From assembly GCF_010119225.1 (NCBI RefSeq), contig NZ_WNKF01000010.1, positions 62,001-126,000 of the forward strand: 64,000 nt of DNA, given 5' to 3'. Both the position numbers and the translations under genes were made by a program. Source of the DNA: Cyclobacterium roseum (GTDB lineage: Bacteria; Bacteroidota; Bacteroidia; Cytophagales; Cyclobacteriaceae). The notes beneath the pieces were generated by a model. It saw only the letters and a list, made by a program, of their open reading frames with translations. It had not been told where the DNA came from and made no database searches. Below, one piece after another: positions 33,153 through 41,989 of this stretch (position 1 is its first letter; each line of letters opens with the position of its first letter).

Positions 33153-34295
33153 TTATTTGGGAGCTAACTGTTTCAAATTGTCATTATGAATTACAGGGTT
33201 GGCATACATGGAAAGGAAATTCTTTACGGCCATTGGGTTATCCATTTCTACCCCTCTTTGAATCCGTTCCTGAAACTCTTGTTTTTCTTCAGAAGTGTAC
33301 TGATGCCGGTGTTCGTCCGATTGATTCAACAGGTCAAGGGCAATGTAATTCGTAGGCCATAGCCGATAATTTCGTACGATGACCTTGTCCAGCTCCTCTA
33401 CCAATAACTGAAGTTGTTTATTGACACTACTTTCTTTTTCAAAAATAGTATTTATTTCTTCATCCAGAACTTTTCCAACGGAAATATGAATCCGCTTTTT
33501 TTGTCCCATAATCCCACTCATAAGGGTTCGGAAATCCTCATTTTTCTGCTTTACGTAGGTTTCTTCCCTTGCTTTAGCCAGAAGTTCGGGCATTTTCAAG
33601 ACATCGGTCGGATCATTTTCATAAGAAATGGATACAGGAACAATTTTAAGTTTCAGGAAATAATCTTTCAACGAAAGGTTTTCACATCCTTTGGATAGCA
33701 TTTTTAGGATTCCTTTCTGCGTGAGGTCAAGTCCGTCCTTCGTTCTTCCCTCCCGTTGGGCAATCCAAACAGATCGGTTTTGGGAAAAGATAGCCTCTCG
33801 AATGTATTCTGAATTTAATCTGGAAAACTCCAGCATCGCTTTGCTACTCAGCCCCCTATAGACTATAAAGTTACGGGTGAGTCGCGAAAGTGACTTTAGA
33901 AATGGTTTTTTCACCAAATTATCGCCGATCGCTGAGGTGGTCATCAACAAGCCATGCTCGTACAAGGTGGCGTTTAAAAGGGAAGTGTCGAGAATAATAT
34001 CCCGATGATTGGAGATAAACAAATAGGCTGTATTCGGCTCTAGCTTTTCGAAGCCAGAAGTGGTAAGACCATCAGAAGTGAGGTCCAGCACTTTTCGAAC
34101 AGAATGATAAATAAAGTTAATTTGAAAATCCCTGATGGAATGTGTTTTTAAAAGTTGCTCGGTCCATTCCCTTTCATCCTTATCCGGAAAAGTAAAATTC
34201 ATCATCGCCTTCATCATGGGATGATCGGCGACTTCCTTTAACGCATTGTTGACTTCACTATCATAAAAAGGCCTTATGGAATCAAATTTAGACAT
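33153..34295 (-). CDS. Glycerophosphate acyltransferase-like protein
   Basis: 380 residues from ATG 34295. PlsB/PlsC-like acyltransferase domain about 90-290: FISNHRDIILDTSLL (acyl-transfer motif, in which five rather than four residues separate His and Asp), NFIVYRG, and WIAQREGRTKDG, equivalent to the PEGTRS phosphate-binding motif; VPVSISYE is motif IV. No obvious membrane span. Probably acylates glycerol-3-phosphate or a lysophospholipid. The variant motif spacing is common in Bacteroidota relatives as I recall, so it is probably active. Confidence 0.75.
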   Translation of the reverse strand: MSKFDSIRPFYDSEVNNALKEVADHPMMKAMMNFTFPDKDEREWTEQLLKTHSIRDFQINFIYHSVRKVLDLTSDGLTTSGFEKLEPNTAYLFISNHRDIILDTSLLNATLYEHGLLMTTSAIGDNLVKKPFLKSLSRLTRNFIVYRGLSSKAMLEFSRLNSEYIREAIFSQNRSVWIAQREGRTKDGLDLTQKGILKMLSKGCENLSLKDYFLKLKIVPVSISYENDPTDVLKMPELLAKAREETYVKQKNEDFRTLMSGIMGQKKRIHISVGKVLDEEINTIFEKESSVNKQLQLLVEELDKVIVRNYRLWPTNYIALDLLNQSDEHRHQYTSEEKQEFQERIQRGVEMDNPMAVKNFLSMYANPVIHNDNLKQLAPK

Positions 34296-34375
34296 ATAGT
34301 ATCTTTTAACAGGGTGCAAATTACGAAAAATGCCCCAAAGATTCCTTCCTTTCGTCAAACAATAGTCCTGATACC

Positions 34376-34405
34376 AAAAAAGGCCCCGTTACAGGGGCCT
34401 TTTTT
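34376..34405 (-). terminator. Terminator after the DUF1080 gene
   Basis: AGGCCCC (34381-34387) with GGGGCCT (34394-34400), 6-base loop, A run before and T run after, so it could act in both directions; on the minus strand it ends the DUF1080-Gfo/Idh transcript. Confidence 0.8.
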
Positions 34406-34451
34406 GATTCATTTTTGCGGTTAGCTTTTGAAAGCGCAACCGGTATGGGAT

Positions 34452-35060
34452 TTAAAGTTCCTTTACTTCAATATCCTTCCAGGAGATCTTCAAGCCTCCG
34501 CCACTGTGGATTTGCAGGGCTATCTGTCCCTCACCCTGTCCGATTTTCTCATCGGTGTAATCCACCATTTTCTTTCCATTCAGCCAGGTTCTCACCCGGT
34601 CTCCTTTTACCCTTATTTTAATATCGTTCCACTCACCAAACTTCAGATGCTTGTCTAATTCCGGATCTGGTTTGACAAGCCAACCTCTTCCATACGACTC
34701 GTATATACCACCTGTGTCATTGCCGGGAGGGGCGACCTCTACCTGCCAGCCGGATACCTTAGTTCCTTCGAAGGTGGACCGGAAAAAAATGCCGCTATTT
34801 CCATCCTGATCCTGTTTAAACTGTGCCGTCAGTTCGAAATCATCGTAATTTTCCTTCGTCCCCAGGTAACCGTATTCGGCATCGGGTCCACTTTCGGACA
34901 CTAAAATCCCGTCTTCAACGTACCATTTTTCGGTGCCATAGATCGTCCATCCGGTAAGGTCTTCTCCATTGAAAAGTGCTTTTTGACCGTATGAGGTCAA
35001 AAACAGCCCCATTGCCATGGCCAGAAACAGACCGGATTTTTTTGCAAGTGTGTTCATCAT
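34452..35060 (-). CDS. DUF1080 (3-keto-disaccharide hydrolase) family secreted protein
   Basis: 202 residues with a signal peptide (about 1-25, ending SYGQ) and one concanavalin-like beta-sandwich domain: KALFNGEDLTGW at the start, NSGIFFRS and WNDIKIRVKGDRV are family marks. The domain occurs in glycoside-processing enzymes that act on 3-ketosugars. Downstream of a Tat-exported Gfo/Idh/MocA oxidoreductase with 35 bases between; together they may oxidise and then cleave a sugar in the periplasm (inference). Confidence 0.82.
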   Translation of the reverse strand: MMNTLAKKSGLFLAMAMGLFLTSYGQKALFNGEDLTGWTIYGTEKWYVEDGILVSESGPDAEYGYLGTKENYDDFELTAQFKQDQDGNSGIFFRSTFEGTKVSGWQVEVAPPGNDTGGIYESYGRGWLVKPDPELDKHLKFGEWNDIKIRVKGDRVRTWLNGKKMVDYTDEKIGQGEGQIALQIHSGGGLKISWKDIEVKEL

Positions 35061-35095
35061 TCTTCTATTTTTGTTTTTAGGTAAAAGCTATTTCG

Positions 35096-36442
35096 TTACA
35101 CCAATTTCATTTCCACCGGATCCCAGGCAATAAATTCATCCTGAAAGTAGCTGTCATTACATAAAAGCGCCGGTGCAGCAGCTCTAAATGCAAAAACGGG
35201 ATCTTCTGTCACCGTTCCATTTTCACGAATGGCGGCGAAAAAATTCCCAAAGTGGTCATAATGGGCTCCTTTATATCCGGGTTCCACTTTGTAAACCATT
35301 TCATTGGGAGGCAGTATACGTTTGCGATCAGCAGCCCTGCCACTCATTTGTGCCTGTGCTTCTAAAAAGGGATCGTCGCTGGATGCCTGCTGGTTGGTTT
35401 TGACCACTACTTCATCCCACTTCACATCCATAGATCCTTTGCTCCCCACAATTTTCAAGTAGGTGGACCCACTGGTACCATCTACAAAATTACATCGCAG
35501 GGACAAATTGAAGCCTGGGTGTTCCTTGCTGTCAGGATATTGGAACATCCCCAACAATACATCCGGAACCTCCCTGCCGTCTTCCCAGTACCTTAATCCG
35601 CCCATGGCGGAAACCTTATTGGGCCCAAGGGAATTGGTGATAAAATGCAAGCTGGTAAACAAGTGAACGAATAAATCCCCGGACATGCCGGTACCGTAAT
35701 CCAGGTAATTCCTCCAACGGAAAAACCGAAGCGGATCAAATTCCCTGTCTGTGGTATTGGAAATGTAACGTTCCCAATCTACCGTTTGCGTAGAAGCATC
35801 CGCAGGTACATGGTACTGCCAGGCTCCTTCAGGAGAATGACGAGCCCAAAATCCCTCCGCGTAATTGATATCTCCGATCGCGCCCGATGCCAGTAACTCT
35901 TTTGCTTTTTCATTTCCCAGGCTGGAAATCCCCTGGCTACCTACCATGAAGACCTTACCGGAATTTTTCCAGGCATCGATCACCGCCTTTCCCTCCTCTA
36001 CGGAATGAACCATGGGTTTCTCACAGTACACGTGTTTTCCCGCATTGAGCGCATCCACACTTATTTGCTTATGCCAATGATCGGGAGTACCAATCAATAC
36101 GGCATCGATATCGTCTCTTTTTAAGATCTCTTTGTGGTCCTTTGTAAGAAACAGATGCTGCCCCCACTTTTCCTTTGCCGACTCTAATCGACCATCATAC
36201 AAGTCACAAACTGCTACTACCTCCACATTTTCATGTTGGAGCGCCGTGTTCATGTCCTGAGTTCCCATAATTCCCGCACCTATCAGTGCGATTTTCAGCT
36301 CCCTGTCTGCAGGTTTTTGGGCCAAGCGCTTCATTGACTCCACCTTTCCCGGATGGGCTGCCCCAAACGCCGTCGGTGCAATAGCAGAGGCGGCACCTGC
36401 CATCCCTAATCTCTTTAAAAACTTCCTTCGGTTGTTTTCCAT
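35096..36442 (-). CDS. Gfo/Idh/MocA family oxidoreductase with Tat signal
   Basis: 448 residues. The N-terminus NNRRKFLKRLGMAGAASA is a Tat signal (twin Arg at about 4-5), followed by a NAD-binding Rossmann domain with IALIGAGIMGTQDMNTAL (about 50-67), the CEKPMVHS motif with the catalytic Lys, and a C-terminal alpha/beta domain. Folded NAD(P) binding before export is typical for this secreted branch. Coupled with a DUF1080 protein; sugar or sugar-acid substrates are usual. Not a sugar kinase or epimerase; exact substrate unknown. Confidence 0.85.
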   Translation of the reverse strand: MENNRRKFLKRLGMAGAASAIAPTAFGAAHPGKVESMKRLAQKPADRELKIALIGAGIMGTQDMNTALQHENVEVVAVCDLYDGRLESAKEKWGQHLFLTKDHKEILKRDDIDAVLIGTPDHWHKQISVDALNAGKHVYCEKPMVHSVEEGKAVIDAWKNSGKVFMVGSQGISSLGNEKAKELLASGAIGDINYAEGFWARHSPEGAWQYHVPADASTQTVDWERYISNTTDREFDPLRFFRWRNYLDYGTGMSGDLFVHLFTSLHFITNSLGPNKVSAMGGLRYWEDGREVPDVLLGMFQYPDSKEHPGFNLSLRCNFVDGTSGSTYLKIVGSKGSMDVKWDEVVVKTNQQASSDDPFLEAQAQMSGRAADRKRILPPNEMVYKVEPGYKGAHYDHFGNFFAAIRENGTVTEDPVFAFRAAAPALLCNDSYFQDEFIAWDPVEMKLV

Positions 36443-36801
36443 TTTTTTAAGTTTGATCTGATCGCTAATTAAATCTTAGGTTTTGCAGCTACCGGTAATA
36501 TGCCTGCCTGAACAAACCATAAGGGTGGGTACGTCGGAAAAAGAGATCTGCAACAAATACCTGTTCGAACGACAACCTTCCCCGGGCAATATTTTGAAAA
36601 ACCCGGAGGTTATCACCCGGTTTTTCGGGTAACTTTCACGATGTAACGCCAAGCTCACCCAACCAGTAACGTACAATTTTTATCAATAAGTCAAACTTAG
36701 TAAATTTTTTAGATTATCTTTTCTAAAAATTCATTTGTCAGGGACAAAAAGTAATGAATAGGGAAAACTGGCCTTCGGATTAGCGGAAAGCATTCGTCTA
36801 T
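36443..36801. other. Intergenic region upstream of the Gfo/Idh gene
   Basis: 359 bases. A possible minus-strand -7 element TAAGTTTG lies at 36692-36699, which would give a leader of about 250 bases for the Gfo/Idh gene. Within that leader a hairpin pairs ACCCG with CGGGT around 36614-36630, next to more CCGGG repeats, so a structured leader is possible. I recognise no known riboswitch. A 66-codon frame here is not convincing. Confidence 0.35.
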
Positions 36802-37134
36802 TTAAGGCATGCGCTGGTTGGGATTTTGGGAGTTTTGTTCGTAGGAGTCATTTTCATCCATCATTCGCTTGCGAGGCCATTGAGGAGTTAATTCCTTTTC
36901 TTCTAAACTCACCAATTCCCCATTTTCAAACGTGGCAAGTATGTAAAACCGCTCATCGTTGTTGACGCGATATACTTTTCGGTCTTCATTCAGCTGGCTG
37001 ATGACAGCTTCTTTATTTTGTCGGAGAAACTTGCTTTCAGACATGCCCAACTGATAGGGAATTCTTGGCTGAAATAAGGCACATGAACCCATCAAAAAAA
37101 TCAAACTTATGATACCAATCGATTTTGTCAACAT
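36802..37134 (-). CDS. Small lipoprotein, unknown function
   Basis: 110 residues. N-terminal MLTKSIGIISLIFLMGSCALF is a lipoprotein signal with the lipobox MGSC and acylated Cys18. The mature part is hydrophilic with LGMSESKFLRQNKEAV and FYILATFENGELVSLEEKEL, suggestive of a small SmpA/BamE-like beta fold, but too weak for a call. Gene stands alone between the oxidoreductase and the SRP RNA. Confidence 0.65.
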   Translation of the reverse strand: MLTKSIGIISLIFLMGSCALFQPRIPYQLGMSESKFLRQNKEAVISQLNEDRKVYRVNNDERFYILATFENGELVSLEEKELTPQWPRKRMMDENDSYEQNSQNPNQRMP

Positions 37135-37253
37135 ATTTTAAAAGGTTTTGGGAAAACGTGTGTTCGTTATCCTTTGCAAAAAAGGCTTGCAATAATATTG
37201 CCAAAAAATATCGGTTTGACCCTAAAGGAATTAGCTATGGAGGAGGAAAAACT

Positions 37254-37284
37254 TTTGTTGATGAAAGAAATTTACCTACCTTTG
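37254..37284 (+). promoter_or_regulatory. Promoter of the SRP RNA gene
   Basis: TTTG (37254-37257), 19 bases, TACCTTTG (37277-37284): a textbook Bacteroidetes promoter. The predicted start point coincides with the first base of the RNA stem, at about 37290. Confidence 0.75.
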
Positions 37285-37289
37285 TATTG

Positions 37290-37372
37290 AGCGGCACGAC
37301 CAGCTCCTGCTGAATCCCCCAGGTCCGGAAGGAAGCAAGGGTAGGCGGTTGTAGCGGTGCGATGCCGCTTAT
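37290..37372 (+). ncRNA. ffs: Signal recognition particle RNA, small bacterial type
   Basis: About 80 bases. Closing stem AGCGGCA (37290-37296) with TGCCGCT (37363-37369), and the universally conserved domain IV apical loop region CAGGTCCGGAAGGAAGCA at about 37320-37337 that binds Ffh. A T-rich run directly after the stem acts as terminator. The RNA guides ribosomes making membrane and secreted proteins to the translocon. Confidence 0.92.
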
Positions 37373-37461
37373 TTTTTATCTTTTTATTAAACGCTCCCCT
37401 TCTTTTTGTTACTTTTGAATTATTATCCATTTTGTAATAAAACCAAACCTAATTTTCGCAC

Positions 37462-38118
37462 ATGAAATTCTTTATTGACACCGCAAATTTAAATGAGATC
37501 AAGGAAGCCTACGACTTGGGCGTATTGGATGGCGTGACGACTAACCCCTCGCTGATGGCAAAAGAAGGGATTAGTGGAACAGAGAAAGTCAGGAATCATT
37601 ACAAAGCCATTTGTGATATCGTAGATGGCAACGTAAGTGCGGAAGTAATTGCTACCGATTTTGACGGGATCGTCAGCGAGGGCAAAGAATTAGCTAAAAT
37701 TGATGACAAAATCGTGGTGAAGGTTCCAATGATTAAGGAAGGAATCAAAGCCATCAAATATTTTTCCAGCGAAGGCATCCGCACCAATTGTACCCTGGTT
37801 TTTTCGGCCGGACAGGCCATCCTTGCTGCCAAAGCAGGTGCCAGTTACCTTTCACCGTTTATTGGCAGGCTCGACGATATTTCTTTTGATGGATTGGATC
37901 TCATTTCACAAATCGTCCATATTTACCAGAATTATGGTTACGAAACCGAGGTATTGGCCGCTTCTATTCGGCATACCATGCATTTGGTGAAATGTGCAGA
38001 ACTAGGTGCGGATGTGGTGACCTGCCCGCTTAAAGTCATCACCGGATTACTGAATCATCCGCTAACAGACAAGGGACTTGCTCAGTTTCTGTCAGACCAT
38101 GCCAAGGCCAATGCATAA
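37462..38118 (+). CDS. fsa: Fructose-6-phosphate aldolase / small transaldolase
   Basis: 218 residues, the short transaldolase subfamily (Fsa/TalC). Begins [16 protein letters not shown], with [10 protein letters not shown], the Schiff-base Lys in IVVKVPM (about residue 86), [11 protein letters not shown] and SPFIGRLDD. Could be a true transaldolase of the pentose phosphate pathway, since in many bacteria this short form takes that job; activity cannot be told from sequence. Followed by a small conserved gene and ftsE, with a 63-base gap that contains a short AGGTG/CACCT hairpin. Confidence 0.88.
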   Translation: MKFFIDTANLNEIKEAYDLGVLDGVTTNPSLMAKEGISGTEKVRNHYKAICDIVDGNVSAEVIATDFDGIVSEGKELAKIDDKIVVKVPMIKEGIKAIKYFSSEGIRTNCTLVFSAGQAILAAKAGASYLSPFIGRLDDISFDGLDLISQIVHIYQNYGYETEVLAASIRHTMHLVKCAELGADVVTCPLKVITGLLNHPLTDKGLAQFLSDHAKANA

Positions 38119-38181
38119 TTGAATAGCAGGTGATCTTTCACCTGAAAGGTCACCTATCTCCAAAAATTAACCGGTCCGCCT

Positions 38182-38385
38182 ATGTACATTATAAAAGTAA
38201 AAGGGAAAGCAAAAATCCCGGACTACATACAGATACGGGATGAGAATTTTGTATTGGTGGCCTATTTTAGAGCCGACCGGCCATTAAAGAACATTGAAAA
38301 ATTCGGTCTGGAGGGAAAAGAAGCTGAACTAGAGCAATTGATCAAGGAGCTTCCTTTTGGCAAACTCAAAAAACTCAGCCTCTGA
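38182..38385 (+). CDS. Small conserved protein, unknown function
   Basis: 67 residues, beta strands first (MYIIKVKGKAKIPDYIQIRD) then a Lys/Glu-rich helix (AELEQLIKELPFGKLKKL). No signal, no metal motif. Its stop codon is 1 base before the ftsE ATG, so the two are surely co-translated; such tight coupling argues it is a real gene with some link to FtsE or fsa. I recognise no family. Confidence 0.6.
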   Translation: MYIIKVKGKAKIPDYIQIRDENFVLVAYFRADRPLKNIEKFGLEGKEAELEQLIKELPFGKLKKLSL

Positions 38386-38386
38386 T

Positions 38387-39100
38387 ATGGTGTTTTCAAA
38401 TGAGCCGGTAGTCAAGGTACAGGGGGCCTGTATTTTTCAGGGAATCAATACCATTCTAAAGGATGTAAATTTCTCCATAGAAAAAGACGAATTTATCTTT
38501 CTGATTGGCAGAACTGGAAGTGGAAAGAGTTCCCTGCTAAAAACCCTGTATGCCGACCTTCCCTTAATTATGGGAGAGGCCAAAGTGGCTGGTTTTTCCA
38601 TCGAAAAAATCAAAAAGAAAGAAGTGCCCTTTTTACGCCGTAAATTGGGCATTGTATTTCAGGACTTTCAATTGTTTCCTGATCGGTCTGTGGCCGAAAA
38701 CCTGTATTTTGTCCTTCGTGCTACTGGCTGGAAGGACAAACTCAAAATGAAAAACAGGATGATTGAAGTCCTGATGGGCGTGGGGTTGGGAGGAGCTGCC
38801 ACGAAAATGCCCCACCAACTATCCGGTGGGGAACAACAGCGGGTCGTTATTGCCCGGGCACTGCTAAACGAACCCTCCATTTTGCTGGCAGACGAACCCA
38901 CCGGAAACCTGGATCCGGAAGTATCGGATGGAATTTTTAAGCTTTTTCAGGAAATCAATAAGAAAGGTACCGCCATCCTTATGGCCACTCACAATTACGA
39001 CCTGCTAAAAAAATATCCTTACCGAATCCTGAAATGTGAAAAAGGACAGGTTTTGGATAGCAAACTGACGACCATTTCCTTAAGTGGGACCGGTTTGTAG
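38387..39100 (+). CDS. ftsE: Cell-division ABC transporter ATP-binding protein
   Basis: 237 residues from ATG 38387. ABC ATPase with Walker [16 protein letters not shown]-loop [16 protein letters not shown], signature [18 protein letters not shown], Walker [13 protein letters not shown] and the switch His in MATHNYDLL. The Q-loop region and overall length fit FtsE, which with FtsX controls peptidoglycan hydrolases at the septum; ftsX is not adjacent, as is usual in this phylum. Other LolD/MacB-type ATPases remain possible. Confidence 0.78.
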   Translation: MVFSNEPVVKVQGACIFQGINTILKDVNFSIEKDEFIFLIGRTGSGKSSLLKTLYADLPLIMGEAKVAGFSIEKIKKKEVPFLRRKLGIVFQDFQLFPDRSVAENLYFVLRATGWKDKLKMKNRMIEVLMGVGLGGAATKMPHQLSGGEQQRVVIARALLNEPSILLADEPTGNLDPEVSDGIFKLFQEINKKGTAILMATHNYDLLKKYPYRILKCEKGQVLDSKLTTISLSGTGL

Positions 39101-39287
39101 GAGAACCATCCCCCCTTCCAGTTCCCTTTCTTTACCGCTAGAAATAAGACTACCTGTATGAGGAACCTCATCCTGAAAAAGGCGTTGTCATTTCCGGTAA
39201 AAAACCAACCGAAAGAAAAAACCGGAGGATTTCGCAACTTTGTTTCCGGATTTTAGTAGACTAAAAAAAACTATCCCACGAAAAATA

Positions 39288-39473
39288 ATGGAAATCGAAC
39301 ACTTTTTTCAATGTCCCTTTTGCTTTTCAGAAATATCCATGTTGCTTGACCCCAGCGTTTCGGACCAGGAGTATATCGAAGATTGTGAAGTGTGTTGCAA
39401 TCCCATTCAGATCAGTTATGGGATGGAAAATGGCGAACTTCACTGGTTTAATGCATCTGGTGTGGAGCAATAA
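39288..39473 (+). CDS. CPXCG-motif cysteine-rich protein
   Basis: 61 residues from ATG 39288. A small metal-binding protein of the CPXCG family: CPFC near residue 8-11 and CEVCC near residue 37-41, with the conserved LLDPSVSDQEYIEDC and NPIQISY between. Two Cys pairs would bind one zinc. The second family residue after CPxC is Phe instead of Gly. Function unknown; single gene. Confidence 0.78.
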   Translation: MEIEHFFQCPFCFSEISMLLDPSVSDQEYIEDCEVCCNPIQISYGMENGELHWFNASGVEQ

Positions 39474-39543
39474 AATTTTCTGATTTTTTGGCTTGACTTT
39501 CATTTTCTTAGACCTATTTTAGAAGTAAAATAACGGTTTAGCT

Positions 39544-40068
39544 ATGATAAAAAATTTACTGTTTGGTCTTATTTTTTGGACGGGAGTACAAGTTCAAACG
39601 GCCCATGGGCAGGTAGTGGAAGAAATAAAAACAGCCGGTCAGATTTACGCTTACGCTCAGTTACACGGCGACCATGAAATCCTGTTGGATTTTACCTATC
39701 CATCCTTGATCGAAAAAGCAGGAGGCAGGGAAGCCATGAGAGAATTATTAAAGCAGATTCAGGAAACCAAGAAGAGGCAGGGGCAGCGGTTGGCCTCCAT
39801 GCAATTTGGGGAGGAAATACGGACGGTTCAGGTAAAAGATGAAGTTCATGCGATCGTACCTGTAAAGCAAGTCACAAAAGTGCCGGGGGGAACCCTGATC
39901 ACGGAAAGCAATCTGATCGCCGTAGGCACCGAAAACCGAGAGAACTGGTACTTTATCGAAACCACCTCCCTGGAAGAAAATAACATTCAGAAAGTCCTGC
40001 CTAGTTGGGATTTCAGGCTTGCCTTGCCATTTAAAAAGCCGCCGGTCTTTAAAGAAGATAAACGCTAA
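39544..40068 (+). CDS. Secreted protein, unknown function
   Basis: 174 residues with a signal peptide (about 1-22, ending AHGQ). The mature part has an alpha+beta outline: a helix with AYAQLHGDHEILLDFTYPSLI and strands with HAIVPVKQVTKV and WYFIETTSL, similar in general shape to NTF2/cystatin-like folds, but no motif is decisive. Convergent with the SDR gene. Function unknown. Confidence 0.65.
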   Translation: MIKNLLFGLIFWTGVQVQTAHGQVVEEIKTAGQIYAYAQLHGDHEILLDFTYPSLIEKAGGREAMRELLKQIQETKKRQGQRLASMQFGEEIRTVQVKDEVHAIVPVKQVTKVPGGTLITESNLIAVGTENRENWYFIETTSLEENNIQKVLPSWDFRLALPFKKPPVFKEDKR

Positions 40069-40086
40069 ATTAAAGCCTGAAGAATT

Positions 40087-40959
40087 TTAATCTGCCTTTA
40101 TCCTTTTGCTAGTCAGGGCATCCCATTCTTCTTCCTTTACATCCCGAAAGGCATTAAACTGACCGGCCCCCTGTAGCCACTCGCCCCCATCTATGGTGAT
40201 TACTTCGCCGTTTACAAAAGCGGAAAAGGGAGAAATCAAATAGGCCGCGAGGTTCGCTAGTTCCTGGTGATCACCTACTCTTCCCATGGGGACCCTTTTG
40301 GCAGGATCAAACTTTTCAGCCAGATGACCTGGCAGTAAACGTTCCCAGGCTCCCTCCGTAGGAAAAGGACCCGGAGCGATGGCATTACTCCGTATACCGT
40401 AGGGAGCCCATTCCACTGCCAGGGAGCGTGTCATTGCCAATACGCCTGCTTTAGCCGCAGCACTGGGAACCACGTAAGCAGAACCCGTAGAGGCATAGGT
40501 AGTTACGATGTTTAAAAACACACCCGGCTTTTGATCTTTGATCCAGTCCTGGCCTACTACCAAGGTCATATTTGAGCTGCCTTTGAGTACAATATCCAAA
40601 ATGGTATGAAAGGCATTGGGAGAGAGTCGCTGGGTGGGGCTGATAAAATTAGCCGCAGCATTATTTACCACTGCATCCACTTTCCCAAAATGGGCCTTAG
40701 CCTTAGCGTACATATCCGACACCGCCGTATGATCCCGTATATCACAGGCCAGCGGTAAAACCTGCCCCCCAGTCTCCTTCTCCAATTTCTTGGCAGTCGC
40801 CTCCAACACGGCCAATTTCCGGCTACTGATGACCAATTTTGCTCCAAGTGATAAAAAATAACGAGCCATCGAGGCTCCCAGTCCCGTACCGCCCCCAGTT
40901 ACGATAATCACTTGATTGTCCAAGGCTCCTTTTACCAACATCCCTTCCTTGTAGTTCAT
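40087..40959 (-). CDS. SDR oxidoreductase, 2,4-dienoyl-CoA reductase type
   Basis: 290 residues. Rossmann motif VTGGGTGLGASMARYF (about 20-35), NNAAANF, and a catalytic region with SAYVVPSAAAKAGVLAM in which the usual YxxxK Tyr is replaced by Ser (SAAAK), as in peroxisomal and bacterial 2,4-dienoyl-CoA reductases; PGPFPTEGAWERL in the substrate loop also fits. Likely reduces 2,4-dienoyl-CoA with NADPH in breakdown of unsaturated fatty acids. No other beta-oxidation gene is adjacent; the electron-transfer flavoprotein is 10 kb away. Confidence 0.83.
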   Translation of the reverse strand: MNYKEGMLVKGALDNQVIIVTGGGTGLGASMARYFLSLGAKLVISSRKLAVLEATAKKLEKETGGQVLPLACDIRDHTAVSDMYAKAKAHFGKVDAVVNNAAANFISPTQRLSPNAFHTILDIVLKGSSNMTLVVGQDWIKDQKPGVFLNIVTTYASTGSAYVVPSAAAKAGVLAMTRSLAVEWAPYGIRSNAIAPGPFPTEGAWERLLPGHLAEKFDPAKRVPMGRVGDHQELANLAAYLISPFSAFVNGEVITIDGGEWLQGAGQFNAFRDVKEEEWDALTSKRIKAD

Positions 40960-41036
40960 TTTTCTTATTTTTTAGTCCTTACAAGCCTTAAAATACATAT
41001 TTTTACACGCTTTAAACCTTGGCATGGATATTAATT

Positions 41037-41044
41037 TAACTTTG
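41037..41044 (+). promoter_or_regulatory. Candidate -7 element for the lipoprotein gene at 41090
   Basis: TAACTTTG fits TAnnTTTG; a TTG lies 15 bases upstream, shorter than the usual spacing. Confidence 0.3.
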
Positions 41045-41089
41045 AGTAATTTCGTCATTGAAACGCTTCACCCATTAAATTCAGTTTGA

Positions 41090-41899
41090 ATGAAAAATAA
41101 GGTGCCTTTTTTACTGCTATGGGTTCTGATATCCTGCGTGCCCGATGTAAGCAAAGACCTGCAGATCAATCAATCATTTGAAGGGGAAGAGGCCTACTGG
41201 GCTTCCAAAAGCCTGGACGAGCACCTTTACCTGGTTTTTCAGGATTGGGAATATTTCCTCGATACTTCCCATACGGATTCGTTGCCGGGTTGTCCCGGTA
41301 TTACCCTGGATTCGGCCAATTTTTCCGTGAGTCTACATTACGATCAACCACAGTGCGATACGGACGCTTCCATTCGAAAGGGAGAAATTACCATCCAGTA
41401 CGGGCAAGCCAACCTCGGAATTGGTGATTCCCTCCATTTGGCCTTTAATGGATACGAAATCGAAGGCAGTCAGGTAAATGGGCAGCGGATTTTTCAACTC
41501 TCAGCGAAACAGGTCGAAGGCCTGACCATGAATGAATTAACCGACTCCCTGCTACTGGTCCGTTCAGAAGGTTCTTCTACACGCCTGAGCCCCAGGTACA
41601 CGTATCAAGGAAGGATTCAATCTGGAAAAGTAAGCGAAATTACCAGCGTGGGATCTATGGAGGGGCGGAACTGGAGTGGCAACAGCTTTACGGTTCAGGT
41701 GAACCCTGAAAAAAAGATATCCGAAGCCTGCCTGTCTAAAACGCTACTCCGGCCAGCCTCCGGTACCGAAACTTGGACCATCAACCGGACCGGGGAGAAT
41801 CCAGTCACCCACGAATTAACGTATTCTGTAGAGGAAGCTTGTGACTCCAAAACTACTATTAGATTGGCAGAAGGGGTGGTCATGGAAAAGGAACCCTGA
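41090..41899 (+). CDS. Putative lipoprotein, unknown function
   Basis: 269 residues. The start FLLLWVLISCVPD carries a lipobox-like LISC with Cys16. The mature protein is rich in beta strands, with four Cys that may form disulfides (around residues 67, 86, 212 and 253) and an ending typical of surface-type domains. I see no known domain. Probably anchored to the outer or inner membrane facing the periplasm or outside. Confidence 0.65.
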   Translation: MKNKVPFLLLWVLISCVPDVSKDLQINQSFEGEEAYWASKSLDEHLYLVFQDWEYFLDTSHTDSLPGCPGITLDSANFSVSLHYDQPQCDTDASIRKGEITIQYGQANLGIGDSLHLAFNGYEIEGSQVNGQRIFQLSAKQVEGLTMNELTDSLLLVRSEGSSTRLSPRYTYQGRIQSGKVSEITSVGSMEGRNWSGNSFTVQVNPEKKISEACLSKTLLRPASGTETWTINRTGENPVTHELTYSVEEACDSKTTIRLAEGVVMEKEP

Positions 41900-41989
41900 T
41901 ACAAACTATCCGGTGTTTCTACATCCCGCCATTGAAGCCCCTTTTACCAGAATGGATAAAATCCGATATTGGTTACTCTAATTGTGATT

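Noticed and set aside
36476-36676. 66-codon minus-strand frame
   Set aside because: Between a possible promoter and the Gfo/Idh gene, but contains hairpin-forming repeats and no recognisable protein features.
38129-38155. AGGTG/CACCT hairpin after fsa as terminator
   Set aside because: Short stem with no T run on either strand; may be a weak structure only.
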